A DNA stretch of 64,000 nucleotides from Maribacter_C sp947494565 (GTDB taxonomy: Bacteria; Bacteroidota; Bacteroidia; Flavobacteriales; Flavobacteriaceae). The notes under the pieces are model-generated. The model was given only the letters and a program-made list of their open reading frames with translations. It did no database searches and had not been told where the DNA came from. Each line of letters begins with the position of its first letter. Positions within the stretch are counted from its first letter, which is position 1. The stretch lies in contig NZ_JBLFEP010000005.1 in assembly GCF_047345415.1 (NCBI RefSeq), positions 496,001-560,000 on the forward strand, written 5' to 3'. The position numbers and the translations under genes were made by a program. Below, one piece after another: positions 17,594-26,050 of this stretch.

Positions 17594-18373
17594 TTAAAAC
17601 TGAAGTTGCAGTCCGTTTACGAGCAATACGCGTATGCCCACCGTCAAAACAAGAATGGCGGTTACGACTTTAATACCCTTGCCCGTCAGCTTACTTAAAC
17701 TTAAGCGAATACCTATCTGACCACCGATACCCACAGCGACCATAAGACCAACTGCTTCAATCCAAGGTAATTCAAAAGTGCCATTTGTCAACAAGCCCCC
17801 AATACCCGATACGGAGTTCACTAGGATAAAAAAACTAGCGAGGGCCGCAATCTTTATGGACTTGTCCCATTTCATATGATTGAGAATCGGCGCCAAAAAA
17901 ATGCCCCCACCGATACCTACCAATCCCGACAACAGACCAATTCCCGCACCCAACAAATAGGTAACATAAGCAGGGTAATGCGCACTCACCTCCTCAGACT
18001 TTTTGAGCCTGACGGTCTGAAAGATCAACGCCAAAGCGGAGATGATCAGGGCACTCCCTAGAAGGATAAAAAACACCTCTTCAGAAAGTCGAAATCGGGC
18101 TCCTAAAAAAGCCATGGGAATACTCGTCAGAATGAACGGCAGAAATTTTTTAAAATCGAGATGTCCTTTTTTAAAGTACAAGTAGCTACTACCAGAAACC
18201 ACGATGAGATTACAGACCAAAGCGGTGCTTCTAATAGCAAAGAAACTGACGAAGACCAGAGCAAGGAGTGCCAAATAACTGGATCCACCCCCGAAACCTA
18301 CTGAAGAATACAAGGTTGCTATGACCAAAAAGCCCAGCATTAACATTAAAAGTTCGGGAACGGTCAAGAGCAT
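17594..18373 (-). CDS. TauE/SafE-family permease
   Basis: This 259-residue protein has about eight transmembrane segments and the two family repeats, each starting with a Gly-rich motif: SSVGFGGGSSYLALL near the N-terminus and GLLSGLVGIGGGIFLAPIL in the middle. TauE/SafE permeases move sulfite or other small organosulfur or organic anions. It overlaps the moeB-rhodanese gene by 10 bases as the last gene of the Mo operon, so export of sulfur-containing products or oxyanion transport fits. The substrate is unknown. Confidence 0.88.
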   Translation of the reverse strand: MLLTVPELLMLMLGFLVIATLYSSVGFGGGSSYLALLALVFVSFFAIRSTALVCNLIVVSGSSYLYFKKGHLDFKKFLPFILTSIPMAFLGARFRLSEEVFFILLGSALIISALALIFQTVRLKKSEEVSAHYPAYVTYLLGAGIGLLSGLVGIGGGIFLAPILNHMKWDKSIKIAALASFFILVNSVSGIGGLLTNGTFELPWIEAVGLMVAVGIGGQIGIRLSLSKLTGKGIKVVTAILVLTVGIRVLLVNGLQLQF

Positions 18374-19431
18374 GCAGCCAAGTACTGGTTTAGTCCTCCT
18401 AAAATACTAAAAAGGGAACTTTCCGGATGCTTTTCACGAAGTTGTCGTAAAGCCATCTCGCTGCGCTTACCGGATTGGCATAAGAGATATACCGGGTAGG
18501 AAAAATCAATGCTGCCCTCATTTGCAACCAAGTCATTAAGAGGAATATGGATCGAATTGGGCAAGTGGTAGTTTTCATATTCTTCATCCGTACGGACGTC
18601 CACAATCTGTGCCTCCTCCGCCAACAACTTTTGAATAGCATCCGCTTCGACGGTCGGAATGATTTCACAAGGGTCATTCCACTCATAATAATCTTGAAGC
18701 CTTTGTATCTGAAGACTCTCGGGTTGCAGCTTGAATTTTATTTTTCGAAAGGATTGTTGCAGACCATCAAAAATCAGGAGTTTTCCCGAAAGCACCTCCC
18801 CTATTCCGGTAATCACCTTGATGGTTTCCAGGGCTTGTAGGTTTCCAATAATCCCAGGAATAATTCCCAATACGCCATGCTCGTTGCAATTCGGAACTTC
18901 ATTTTCTTTGGGCATCCGTGGGAAGAGGCAACGATACGTGGGTCCGCCAGCATGATTAAAGACGCTAACCTGCCCTTCGTATCCATGTAAAGCCCCATAG
19001 ACAAAAGGTTTTTGGAGCATAACACATGCATCGTTGACCAAATAACGGGTCGGAAAGTTATCCGAGGCATCTACGACGATGTCGTACGCCTGAATAATTT
19101 CCAAAGCGTTCTTAACCTCCAGAAAGGTATGGTATACGACCAGCTCGGTATCTGAGTTTTGCCCTTTGAGCTTCTCCAACGCGGCAACTACTTTAGATTG
19201 GCCGACATCACCTTGCCCATAGAGTACTTGCCGATGTAAATTGGTAATGGAAACAGTATCGTTATCTACAATTCCGATTTTACCGACGCCCATGGCATTC
19301 AGATAGGTCAATACAGGAACGCCAAGTCCCCCTGCTCCGATTACAAGCACTTTGGCATCGGCCAGTTTTTGTTGCCCTTCAGATCCAAAACCTTTTAGAA
19401 TGGTCTGTCGAGTGTAGCGGTTTGGGTTCAT
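18364..19431 (-). CDS. moeB: MoeB/ThiF-type adenylyltransferase with C-terminal rhodanese domain
   Basis: In this 355-residue protein, residues 1 to about 240 form an E1-like domain: GAGGLGVPVLTYL near 33-45, DNDTVSITNLHRQ, DASDNFPTRYLVND and YRCLFPRMP. The rhodanese domain (about 260-355) has active-site Cys in LLCQSGKRSEMA. It would adenylate the Gly-Gly end of MoaD and may deliver persulfide sulfur, so activation and thiolation are joined in one protein, as in MOCS3. The usual second Zn CxxC pair of MoeB is not evident. It lies downstream of mobA. Confidence 0.9.
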   Translation of the reverse strand: MNPNRYTRQTILKGFGSEGQQKLADAKVLVIGAGGLGVPVLTYLNAMGVGKIGIVDNDTVSITNLHRQVLYGQGDVGQSKVVAALEKLKGQNSDTELVVYHTFLEVKNALEIIQAYDIVVDASDNFPTRYLVNDACVMLQKPFVYGALHGYEGQVSVFNHAGGPTYRCLFPRMPKENEVPNCNEHGVLGIIPGIIGNLQALETIKVITGIGEVLSGKLLIFDGLQQSFRKIKFKLQPESLQIQRLQDYYEWNDPCEIIPTVEADAIQKLLAEEAQIVDVRTDEEYENYHLPNSIHIPLNDLVANEGSIDFSYPVYLLCQSGKRSEMALRQLREKHPESSLFSILGGLNQYLAACS

Positions 19432-19498
19432 TAGTCTAAGATAGTGAAAAGGCCGGAATGCGCTTTTTCAGAGCGCCTTCCATTTTACTCTAGAACGA

Positions 19499-20095
19499 TT
19501 ATTCTACGGAAAGTTTGTCAAGGGCTTCTTTGTATTCCGCTTCCGAATTGGCGTTCAACAAAACGTTTGCGTTTTTGGGGAACACCAATTTTGTATCATG
19601 GTTGATCAGGAATTTTCTAGGGCAGGTACCCACCCCGCTTTCCAAATAAACCAAAGAATCCTGAAAAGCGTGTGGTTCCCATATGGCGCACAATGGTTCA
19701 GGTAACGGGTTTTCCCTTAGTGCAAAAGCCGTAGCTTGCTTATTGTGGTCTCGTTCGGAAATCAATTCCCGCAGAGCCTCTACATCCATCAAGGGTAGGT
19801 CACAGGCCAAGACCAACCAGGCGGCTTCGGGATGTTTCTTATGTGCGGAAAGCAGCCCGTTATACGGCCCACGATACTCGTCTAAATCCACAATGGTCTG
19901 ATATTCCGATGGTATCTCCGCTTCCTGTTCCGTTCGAATGCTCATAAAGGTCTCTTCACATACCTGTGTCAACAGTTGATACAAATGCTCACGCTGCGGC
20001 ACTCCATGGTATTCGATCAATCCCTTATCCATGCCCATTCGGGTGCTCTTTCCACCAGATAGGACAAGTCCATATAATTTAGCGTTTGAAGTCAT
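19499..20095 (-). CDS. mobA: Mo-cofactor nucleotidyltransferase, MobA-type
   Basis: The 198-residue product starts MTSNAKLYGLVLSGGKSTRM and has the sugar-nucleotidyltransferase signature SGGKSTRMGMDKG, then ACDLPLMD as the metal site and PLPEPLCAIWEP. The signature fits MobA, which makes the guanine dinucleotide cofactor, better than MocA, which makes the cytosine form used by CO dehydrogenase; motif reading cannot settle this. ATG 20095 overlaps the end of moaC by 17 bases and gives the normal length. A longer frame to 20170 would run deep into moaC. Confidence 0.85.
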   Translation of the reverse strand: MTSNAKLYGLVLSGGKSTRMGMDKGLIEYHGVPQREHLYQLLTQVCEETFMSIRTEQEAEIPSEYQTIVDLDEYRGPYNGLLSAHKKHPEAAWLVLACDLPLMDVEALRELISERDHNKQATAFALRENPLPEPLCAIWEPHAFQDSLVYLESGVGTCPRKFLINHDTKLVFPKNANVLLNANSEAEYKEALDKLSVE

Positions 20096-20552
20096 GCTGC
20101 CCTCCCGTTTTTTGTTCCAATTGAATTTCGGAAATTTTGATGTCGTGTGACAGTGCTTTACACATATCATAAATAGTCAGGGCACTCACGGAGACGCCGG
20201 TCAGAGCTTCCATTTCTACTCCTGTTTGTTCCTTACATTTCACAAGGCACCTGATCTGCAGGGTATTATCTTCAGGGGTGATATCGATCTGTATCTTGGA
20301 AAGCCCGAGCTGATGGCAAAGGGGAATCAACTCAGCTGTCTTCTTCACCGCTTGAATACCTGCAATGACCGCTGTTTGAATGATACTACCCTTATGGCCC
20401 AAAAAGTCTTGCGCAGCCAAAGTTTCAAAAACAGCTTTAGGGAACACCACTTTCCCCGAGGCAATCGCCGTCCTTGCACTTACCTTCTTTTCCGAAACAT
20501 CGACCATCGAAGCCTTACCGGATTCGTCTATATGTGAAAGTTGCTTTGTCAT
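20079..20552 (-). CDS. moaC: Cyclic pyranopterin monophosphate synthase MoaC
   Basis: This 157-residue protein has the MoaC hallmarks SARTAIASGKVVFP, GSIIQTAVIAGIQAVKKT, LIPLCHQLGLSK and GVEMEALTGVSVSALTIYDMCKA. It converts the MoaA product to cyclic pyranopterin monophosphate as a hexamer. It sits between moaE (73-base gap) and mobA (overlapping). Confidence 0.96.
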   Translation of the reverse strand: MTKQLSHIDESGKASMVDVSEKKVSARTAIASGKVVFPKAVFETLAAQDFLGHKGSIIQTAVIAGIQAVKKTAELIPLCHQLGLSKIQIDITPEDNTLQIRCLVKCKEQTGVEMEALTGVSVSALTIYDMCKALSHDIKISEIQLEQKTGGQHDFKR

Positions 20553-20625
20553 ATTGATGTATTGCAGTTGTCGGGGTTATTGACTGGCTTAGCTAGCTCA
20601 TCAAACTTGGCCGTTATGTGTCACT

Positions 20626-21045
20626 TCAAGGGTGTGCGGAAACCCAAACCGCTTTATTCTCGAATACCTCTTTCTTCCAAATTGGTACGGTTTCCTTTAA
20701 GGTATCTATCAGATAACGGCATGCTTCAAAACAAGCATCACGGTGGGCCGATGAAGCCCCAACCACTACCACGGGTTCCTCCACTTTTTTGAGTCCGACG
20801 GCATGGCGGATGATAACCTTGTTCAATTTCCATTTTTCAAGCGCATCCGAAGCGATTTTATCCATCTCCTTAAGCGCCATTTTCTCATACGTTTCAAACT
20901 CTAGGGAGACGACAGCCTCACCTTGGGTAAACTCTCGTACCGTACCTACAAAAACACAAATACCTCCACTTTGTGCATCGGACAAGTCCGTGAACACTTG
21001 GGAAGTATCTATCGTCTGTACTATTTCTATTATCTTTCTATCCAC
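20626..21045 (-). CDS. moaE: Molybdopterin synthase catalytic subunit MoaE
   Basis: This 139-residue protein has GGICVFVGTVREFT, SLEFETYEKMA, IRHAVGLKKVEEPVVVVGASSAHRDACFEACR and, at the C-terminus, PIWKKEVFE with the conserved lysines. It joins MoaD thiocarboxylate sulfur to the pterin. The start is GTG 21045, embedded in the Gly-Gly-stop end of moaD (8-base overlap), which implies coupled translation. Confidence 0.95.
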   Translation of the reverse strand: MDRKIIEIVQTIDTSQVFTDLSDAQSGGICVFVGTVREFTQGEAVVSLEFETYEKMALKEMDKIASDALEKWKLNKVIIRHAVGLKKVEEPVVVVGASSAHRDACFEACRYLIDTLKETVPIWKKEVFENKAVWVSAHP

Positions 21046-21280
21046 CGCTCACAGGAGGAATAATGGCTATTTCATCATTCCTGTTTAAAGGTACATCATC
21101 TTGGGCATATTCACTATTCACGGCCACCGCAAAAGAAGAAAGCTTCCCGAATTCGGGAAACTTTCTTACCATAAATTCTTTTAACTCTTGCACTGAATGG
21201 AATGCGTCGTCGTCAGACGAAATCCTTATTTCCGATTGTCCAACGATATCCTTGGCAATTCCGAAAAGTAATATTTCCAT
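21038..21280 (-). CDS. moaD: Molybdopterin synthase sulfur carrier subunit MoaD
   Basis: This 80-residue ubiquitin-like protein begins MEILLFGIAKD and ends IIPPVSGG; the terminal Gly-Gly is the site of adenylation and thiocarboxylation. I use ATG 21280; an in-frame TTG at 21286 would add two residues. It starts 6 bases after the iorB-type gene stops, tying Mo-cofactor synthesis to that enzyme's operon. Confidence 0.93.
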   Translation of the reverse strand: MEILLFGIAKDIVGQSEIRISSDDDAFHSVQELKEFMVRKFPEFGKLSSFAVAVNSEYAQDDVPLNRNDEIAIIPPVSGG

Positions 21281-21286
21281 AGGCAA

Positions 21287-23584
21287 TTATCCCAGAATCG
21301 GTTTTGAATTCATATTATTCGCAAAGGGCTGTTTATATAGGCGATTGCCAGTTGCCTTCTTAATGGCAATGGCTACTGCTGCACCGGCCGGAGGCAATGT
21401 CGGTTCACCCAGACCCGTAGGACTCAAAGTGTTTTTAACGAAATGCGTCTCTACCACTGGTGTTTCATTCATTCGAATCAAACGGTATTTGTCATAGTTG
21501 TTACTGGTAGGCATACCATTTTCAAATGCAAAGTCGCCATACATCGAATGTCCTACGCCATCTATGGCTCCGCCTTCAATTTGGTTTTTGGCCCCTAAGG
21601 GGTTAATGACAATACCACAATCCACAGCTACCGTAATTTTCTTGACCACAGGCTGATCTCCTTCCATCACTACATCGGCAACCTCAGCGACATGGGTGTT
21701 ATGGCAATAGTAGGCGCATACTCCCTGAAAGACCCCCTCTTTGGGCTCTCTATACATCGACTTTTCAACAGCCAACTTCAGCACATCTTGCAGACGTTCC
21801 GCAGAATATTGGATTCGGTCGTCAGTTGTGCCTTTTACTTTCTCAAGTAAATCCAAGCGCATTTGTACCGGATCTTTTTCCGTTATTTCGGCAAGCTCAT
21901 CTAAAAAGGCCTGTTCCGCGTAGGAAAGGAAGTTGGTATAGGGAGCACGCCACGCCCCGGTCGTAATATTACTGTTATAGTTGGCCACATCTACCTGATA
22001 GTTTTCAATGGCACCGGCAGGAAAGAAATTCGGAATCAATCCATACATATTGCCATTTATCGCGGCCTCTTTTAGGCGATATCCGGTAATCTCCCCGTCT
22101 TTGATCGAGGCGGCAATACGATACTTGATCGCTGGGCGATACACTCCGGTCATCATATCGTCTTCCCTGGTGGAGAACATCTTGACGGGTTTACCGATCT
22201 TATCCGAGATTTCCGCAGCCTCATAGACAAAATCCCCATATAATCTTCTTCCGAAACCACCCCCCATTCGAGTCATTTCCAAGCGGATGTCTTTCTCATC
22301 CCTATTCAACATTTCGGCCACCGTAACTGCCGCATCAGCGGGAGTTTGTACTGGGCCGACCAATAGAATCTTGGAGTCTTGCACATCGGCGAAGAAGTTC
22401 ATCGGTTCCATCGTATTGTGCGGAAGAAAGGGAGACTCATAGGTGCGTTCCACCACTTTATCGGCCTGTCGAAACGCTTTTTTTACATCTCCATCCTTAC
22501 GCAGGCTCTTAAACTCATTGCCATCGAGCAAATCGGTCAAAATCTTATCATGGGCTTGTGTATTCTCTAAGGGGGTAGCGTCTGACCATACCGCTTTCAA
22601 GGCTTTTTTTCCTTTAATGGCGGCCCACGAATTTTCAGCAATGACCGCCACTTTATCCGTTGACGCCAATTTTGCCGTCCAATTGAGCTCCGTTTCCTCT
22701 TTGGTCAATAAGGCTTTAGCTTTCTCACCGAACATAATGACATCGATTACACCTGGAATAGCTTTGGCCGCGGTATCGTCATAGGACTCCAGTACTTGTC
22801 CGAAAGCGGGTGGTCGTAGCACGGAGGCATAGACCATGCCTTCGGTCTTATAATCAAGTCCGAACAGGGGTTTTCCGGTAATGATCTCGTCAATATCCAC
22901 ATTGCCCACATCCGTACCGATTATCGTATACTCACTGGGGTCTTTCAGTTTTATGGCTGCCGTGACGGCTTCGGATTTTTCATCCTTGAATTCGGGATTC
23001 TCGGATTTGCCTTCCTCCACCTCACCTTCCGATTCGGGAATCTGCAAAAGTGCAGCTTCCTTGACTACGTCTCCATAACCCAAAGTTTCACCTTTGGCAT
23101 TGGTTATGACTCCTTGTTTGGCGGAACATTCAGAGGGGTCTACACCCCATCTTGCTGCAGCGGCGTTGACCAATAATTGTCGGGCCGTCGCTCCGGTTTG
23201 GCGTAGGGCATCCCATCCAAATCGGATGGATTGGCTACCTCCTGCAACCTGGCGGGTATAGTTTTGCGTATCTAATATTCCTTGAACCACATTGACATTC
23301 TCCCAAGGCACATCAAGCTCCTCGGCGATGATCATCGGCATGGATGTTTTAACGCCTTGTCCTATCTCCGGATTGGGTGAGAATATGGTTACCATACCTT
23401 CATCGGAAATCTTGATGAACGCATTAAAGTCATTGTAATTGAGTTTGGCAATATCGACCGGCATTTTCACAGTATCCTTACAGGCAGTGAAAAAATTAAA
23501 ACCGATCAGCATTCCTCCACTAGCGAGCGAAGAAGTTCTTAAAAAAGACCTTCTGCTAAATTTCGTTGGTACTACAGTTGACAT
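21287..23584 (-). CDS. Tat-exported Mo hydroxylase large subunit, IorB/aldehyde oxidase type
   Basis: This 765-residue molybdopterin-binding subunit of the xanthine dehydrogenase family lacks the CoxL form I motif. The N-terminus has a twin-arginine signal (SRRSFLR, R11-R12) and a possible lipobox ending at Cys35 (FFTAC), so it is probably an exported lipoprotein. The cofactor loop GGGFGRR is at 441-447 and the catalytic Glu727 is in GLGEPTLPPAG. An unusual acidic stretch (about 184-205) interrupts the N-terminal half. With the Fe-S subunit it forms a two-subunit, FAD-free enzyme like isoquinoline 1-oxidoreductase or periplasmic aldehyde oxidase. The substrate is unknown. Confidence 0.88.
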   Translation of the reverse strand: MSTVVPTKFSRRSFLRTSSLASGGMLIGFNFFTACKDTVKMPVDIAKLNYNDFNAFIKISDEGMVTIFSPNPEIGQGVKTSMPMIIAEELDVPWENVNVVQGILDTQNYTRQVAGGSQSIRFGWDALRQTGATARQLLVNAAAARWGVDPSECSAKQGVITNAKGETLGYGDVVKEAALLQIPESEGEVEEGKSENPEFKDEKSEAVTAAIKLKDPSEYTIIGTDVGNVDIDEIITGKPLFGLDYKTEGMVYASVLRPPAFGQVLESYDDTAAKAIPGVIDVIMFGEKAKALLTKEETELNWTAKLASTDKVAVIAENSWAAIKGKKALKAVWSDATPLENTQAHDKILTDLLDGNEFKSLRKDGDVKKAFRQADKVVERTYESPFLPHNTMEPMNFFADVQDSKILLVGPVQTPADAAVTVAEMLNRDEKDIRLEMTRMGGGFGRRLYGDFVYEAAEISDKIGKPVKMFSTREDDMMTGVYRPAIKYRIAASIKDGEITGYRLKEAAINGNMYGLIPNFFPAGAIENYQVDVANYNSNITTGAWRAPYTNFLSYAEQAFLDELAEITEKDPVQMRLDLLEKVKGTTDDRIQYSAERLQDVLKLAVEKSMYREPKEGVFQGVCAYYCHNTHVAEVADVVMEGDQPVVKKITVAVDCGIVINPLGAKNQIEGGAIDGVGHSMYGDFAFENGMPTSNNYDKYRLIRMNETPVVETHFVKNTLSPTGLGEPTLPPAGAAVAIAIKKATGNRLYKQPFANNMNSKPILG

Positions 23585-23601
23585 GATTTTCGATTTTTAG
23601 G

Positions 23602-24066
23602 TTAGGCCATTTTTTTCTCAGCAGCTTTTGCAACTGCGGTCTCTATTCGATTGTACGAAGCACAACGGCAAATATTACCGTGCATAGCATTACGAATTTC
23701 TTCTTGCGACGGATTCGGATTCTTTTCCAGAAAAGCCGAGGCGGTCATGATCTGACCCGCTTGACAGTAACCACATTGTGGTACGTCGATTTCTTTCCAC
23801 GCTTCTTGAACGGGGTGTGAACCGTCTTCCGACAATCCTTCAATAGTAGTGATCTCTTTGCCGTCTAATTGTGAAATTTGTAGTTGGCAACTTCGGGTAG
23901 CGTTTCCGTCAATATGAACGGTACAAGCACCGCATTGTCCTATTCCGCAACCGAACTTGGTTCCTACCATGTCCAATTGATCACGAAGAGCCCAGAGTAA
24001 GGGCGTGTCTTCCGCAGCCTCAATAGATTGAGAACTGCCATTAATTTTTAGGGTGTACGTTGGCAT
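23602..24066 (-). CDS. 2Fe-2S subunit of IorAB-type Mo hydroxylase
   Basis: This 154-residue protein has two 2Fe-2S sites: C40, C45, C48, C60 (FGCGIGQCGAC) and C98, C101, C133, C135 (QCGYCQAG and GNICRCASY). It has no signal peptide, so it is probably exported folded with the Tat-bearing large subunit, 17 bases downstream. No FAD subunit follows; in related enzymes a cytochrome c takes the electrons. It is the first gene of the eight-gene Mo operon running down to 17594. Confidence 0.92.
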   Translation of the reverse strand: MPTYTLKINGSSQSIEAAEDTPLLWALRDQLDMVGTKFGCGIGQCGACTVHIDGNATRSCQLQISQLDGKEITTIEGLSEDGSHPVQEAWKEIDVPQCGYCQAGQIMTASAFLEKNPNPSQEEIRNAMHGNICRCASYNRIETAVAKAAEKKMA

Positions 24067-24149
24067 CTTCTTTATGTGTTGAATTTGTAAATTCTATGCA
24101 TTCCATTCCCAGTAATCGGCAAATGACCTTAAGGAAGGGAGGGTCAATT

Positions 24150-24178
24150 AAAAAAGCCCTTGCGTTACGCAAGAGCTT
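24150..24178 (-). terminator. Rho-independent terminator
   Basis: On the minus strand, AAGCTCTTGCG and CGCAAGGGCTT pair around a 3-base loop with one mismatch (24178-24154), followed by six T (24155-24150). It terminates the lipoprotein gene that stops at 24260 and insulates the Mo-hydroxylase operon downstream. Confidence 0.85.
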
Positions 24179-24259
24179 CTAATTTACTGAAAAATAAGCA
24201 CTCTATATTTTGAGGTACTTTTTTTAACCTTTTTTTAAGTTAAAGGTTTGGTCGTTCAC

Positions 24260-25054
24260 CTAGTTCATGATTTTTGCCCCTTCAGGTTTGCTGAAAAAAT
24301 CGGTTGATGGTGACACTTCATCAAAAGACACGTTGTCAAAAACAAGGGGGTCGCGCGCATCCTTGATGGTTCTCCCCTCATACTCATACCAAGTCAGCGA
24401 TTTTGGTACGAGCAGCCCATCGACCGTCATCCGATCATTATAGCGGATCCACCTTACGTTATCCGATTTTTCACCGCTCTTGAAGGTGACGGTATATCCT
24501 AACCAAACCATTTGAAAAGTATCCGGGTCATAGTGCAGAAAATACTCATCCTTTGCCGAAAGGCCCACTCCGTCTTCATAAGCGATTCGAATACCCGGGT
24601 ACCTCTTGCCTTCGAATTCCAATGGTTCCGCGTCCTTATAAAAAATCCCCTCATCGGCGAATACGAAAGGCATGGCATAAAAGTAGAACATTAGGTTATG
24701 GTAAAAGACCGGATCGCCTTTGTACATTCCCTCGGCATCTAAGAGCCAAATATCGTCACCCTGAGATCCCATCGAAATACCGGGCATCTCAATTTTTTCG
24801 TCTCTGGAATACAGTGCTATGGTATGTTTTTCCGTTTGATCCCCCTTGAGAATATCAAAGCTGAGCAACTGCTTGCTTTTCCAGGTATCAATTCCACCAT
24901 GGGCGTCAAAAACCTTTTTGAGGGCTTCAGGATAAGGTGATATCTCTTCCTTGACAACCTCCTTGGTTGCTGTTTTTTCGGTTTTTGTCGATTCGGGAGC
25001 CTCTTTACAAGACATTCCCAAAATGATGAATAGGGTTACCCATACTGATTTCAT
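24260..25054 (-). CDS. Lipoprotein of the DUF6503 type
   Basis: This 264-residue lipoprotein has the signal MKSVWVTLFIILGMSC with the modified Cys at 16. The mature part (YPEALKKVFDAHGGIDTWKSKQLLSFDI, IWLLDAEG, YDPDTFQMVWLGYTV) resembles the LolA/outer-membrane lipoprotein-sorting fold as used in the Bacteroidota DUF6503 family. ATG 25054 gives a clean signal peptide; the longer frame to 25096 would not. It stands alone and ends at a terminator. The function is unknown. Confidence 0.7.
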   Translation of the reverse strand: MKSVWVTLFIILGMSCKEAPESTKTEKTATKEVVKEEISPYPEALKKVFDAHGGIDTWKSKQLLSFDILKGDQTEKHTIALYSRDEKIEMPGISMGSQGDDIWLLDAEGMYKGDPVFYHNLMFYFYAMPFVFADEGIFYKDAEPLEFEGKRYPGIRIAYEDGVGLSAKDEYFLHYDPDTFQMVWLGYTVTFKSGEKSDNVRWIRYNDRMTVDGLLVPKSLTWYEYEGRTIKDARDPLVFDNVSFDEVSPSTDFFSKPEGAKIMN

Positions 25055-25115
25055 GTGCGTTGTTTTAGATTTTCGACTTGGTCGGAACTGAAGCAATTAA
25101 ATTACTTTTGCATTC

Positions 25116-25925
25116 ATGGATGAAATTAAACAAATAAGCAGTCTTCAAAATCCGTGGGTCAAAAAAACCCTGTTGCTCAAGGAAAAATCGAGGGAACGGC
25201 GAAAAGAAGGCCTTTTTGTTTTGGAAGGAAGACGTGAATTGCAACTGGCCCTTGAAGGTGGCTTTGAACTACAAGCCCTGTTTTTTCACGAGGACATCAT
25301 TTCAGAGGAGGAAGTATATCGGTTTTTGGAGGGAGCAAAAACAGCACCGACCGTGATTTCCATAACTAAGGAAGTATATCAAAAAATAGCGTATCGCGAG
25401 ACTACCGAAGGTGTTTTGGCCATTGCTAAATCAAAGGAACAAAACCTGGATGCCCTAAGCTTTAAATCGGACACTCCACTGGTTTTAGTGGCCGAGGCCC
25501 CTGAAAAACCTGGAAATATAGGCGCTTTGCTGCGAACGGCGGATGCAGCAAATCTTGATGCCGTCATCATAGCAAATCCGAGAGGGGACCTATATAATCC
25601 GAATGTTATCAGGTCAAGCGTCGGTTGCATCTTTACCAATCAAATCGCGACCGGAACCACAGCTGAAGTCATTACATTTTTGAAAGGCAAAAACATCGAT
25701 TTGTACAGTGCCGCACTGTCGGCGTCAACACCCTACACAAAAATGGATTTCACGGATGCATCCGCCATCATAGTGGGCACGGAGGCCGCTGGACTTACAG
25801 ATGAATGGCTACGGCATTCAAAAGCGAACATTGTTATCCCCATGCGAGGAGAAATCGATTCGATGAATGTGTCTGTCTCTGCGGCAATCATTATATTTGA
25901 AGCCCTTCGACAAAGGGGGTTGTAA
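25116..25925 (+). CDS. TrmH/SpoU-family RNA 2'-O-methyltransferase
   Basis: This 269-residue protein has an N-terminal substrate-binding domain (QNPWVKKTLLLKEKSRERRKEGLFVLEGRRE) and a SPOUT knot domain: EAPEKPGNIGALLRTADAAN, IVGTEAAGL and the C-terminal MNVSVSAAIIIFEALRQRG motif that binds SAM. It most likely methylates a ribose in rRNA; the exact position cannot be read. Confidence 0.92.
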   Translation: MDEIKQISSLQNPWVKKTLLLKEKSRERRKEGLFVLEGRRELQLALEGGFELQALFFHEDIISEEEVYRFLEGAKTAPTVISITKEVYQKIAYRETTEGVLAIAKSKEQNLDALSFKSDTPLVLVAEAPEKPGNIGALLRTADAANLDAVIIANPRGDLYNPNVIRSSVGCIFTNQIATGTTAEVITFLKGKNIDLYSAALSASTPYTKMDFTDASAIIVGTEAAGLTDEWLRHSKANIVIPMRGEIDSMNVSVSAAIIIFEALRQRGL

Positions 25926-26050
25926 CCAGCACCGACCGGTTTTGAAACGCCGAAATTGATTTGAAGCGAACTTATGATAAACAACCAATAGCGCACGTTA
26001 GTTCCGACCACTCGAAAAAAGAGTCACACCAAACCAGTAATATAGACATC

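Noticed and set aside
24150..24178. Riboswitch upstream of the Mo-hydroxylase operon (Moco type)
   Set aside because: The hairpin is a simple terminator for the preceding gene and lacks a multi-helix aptamer.
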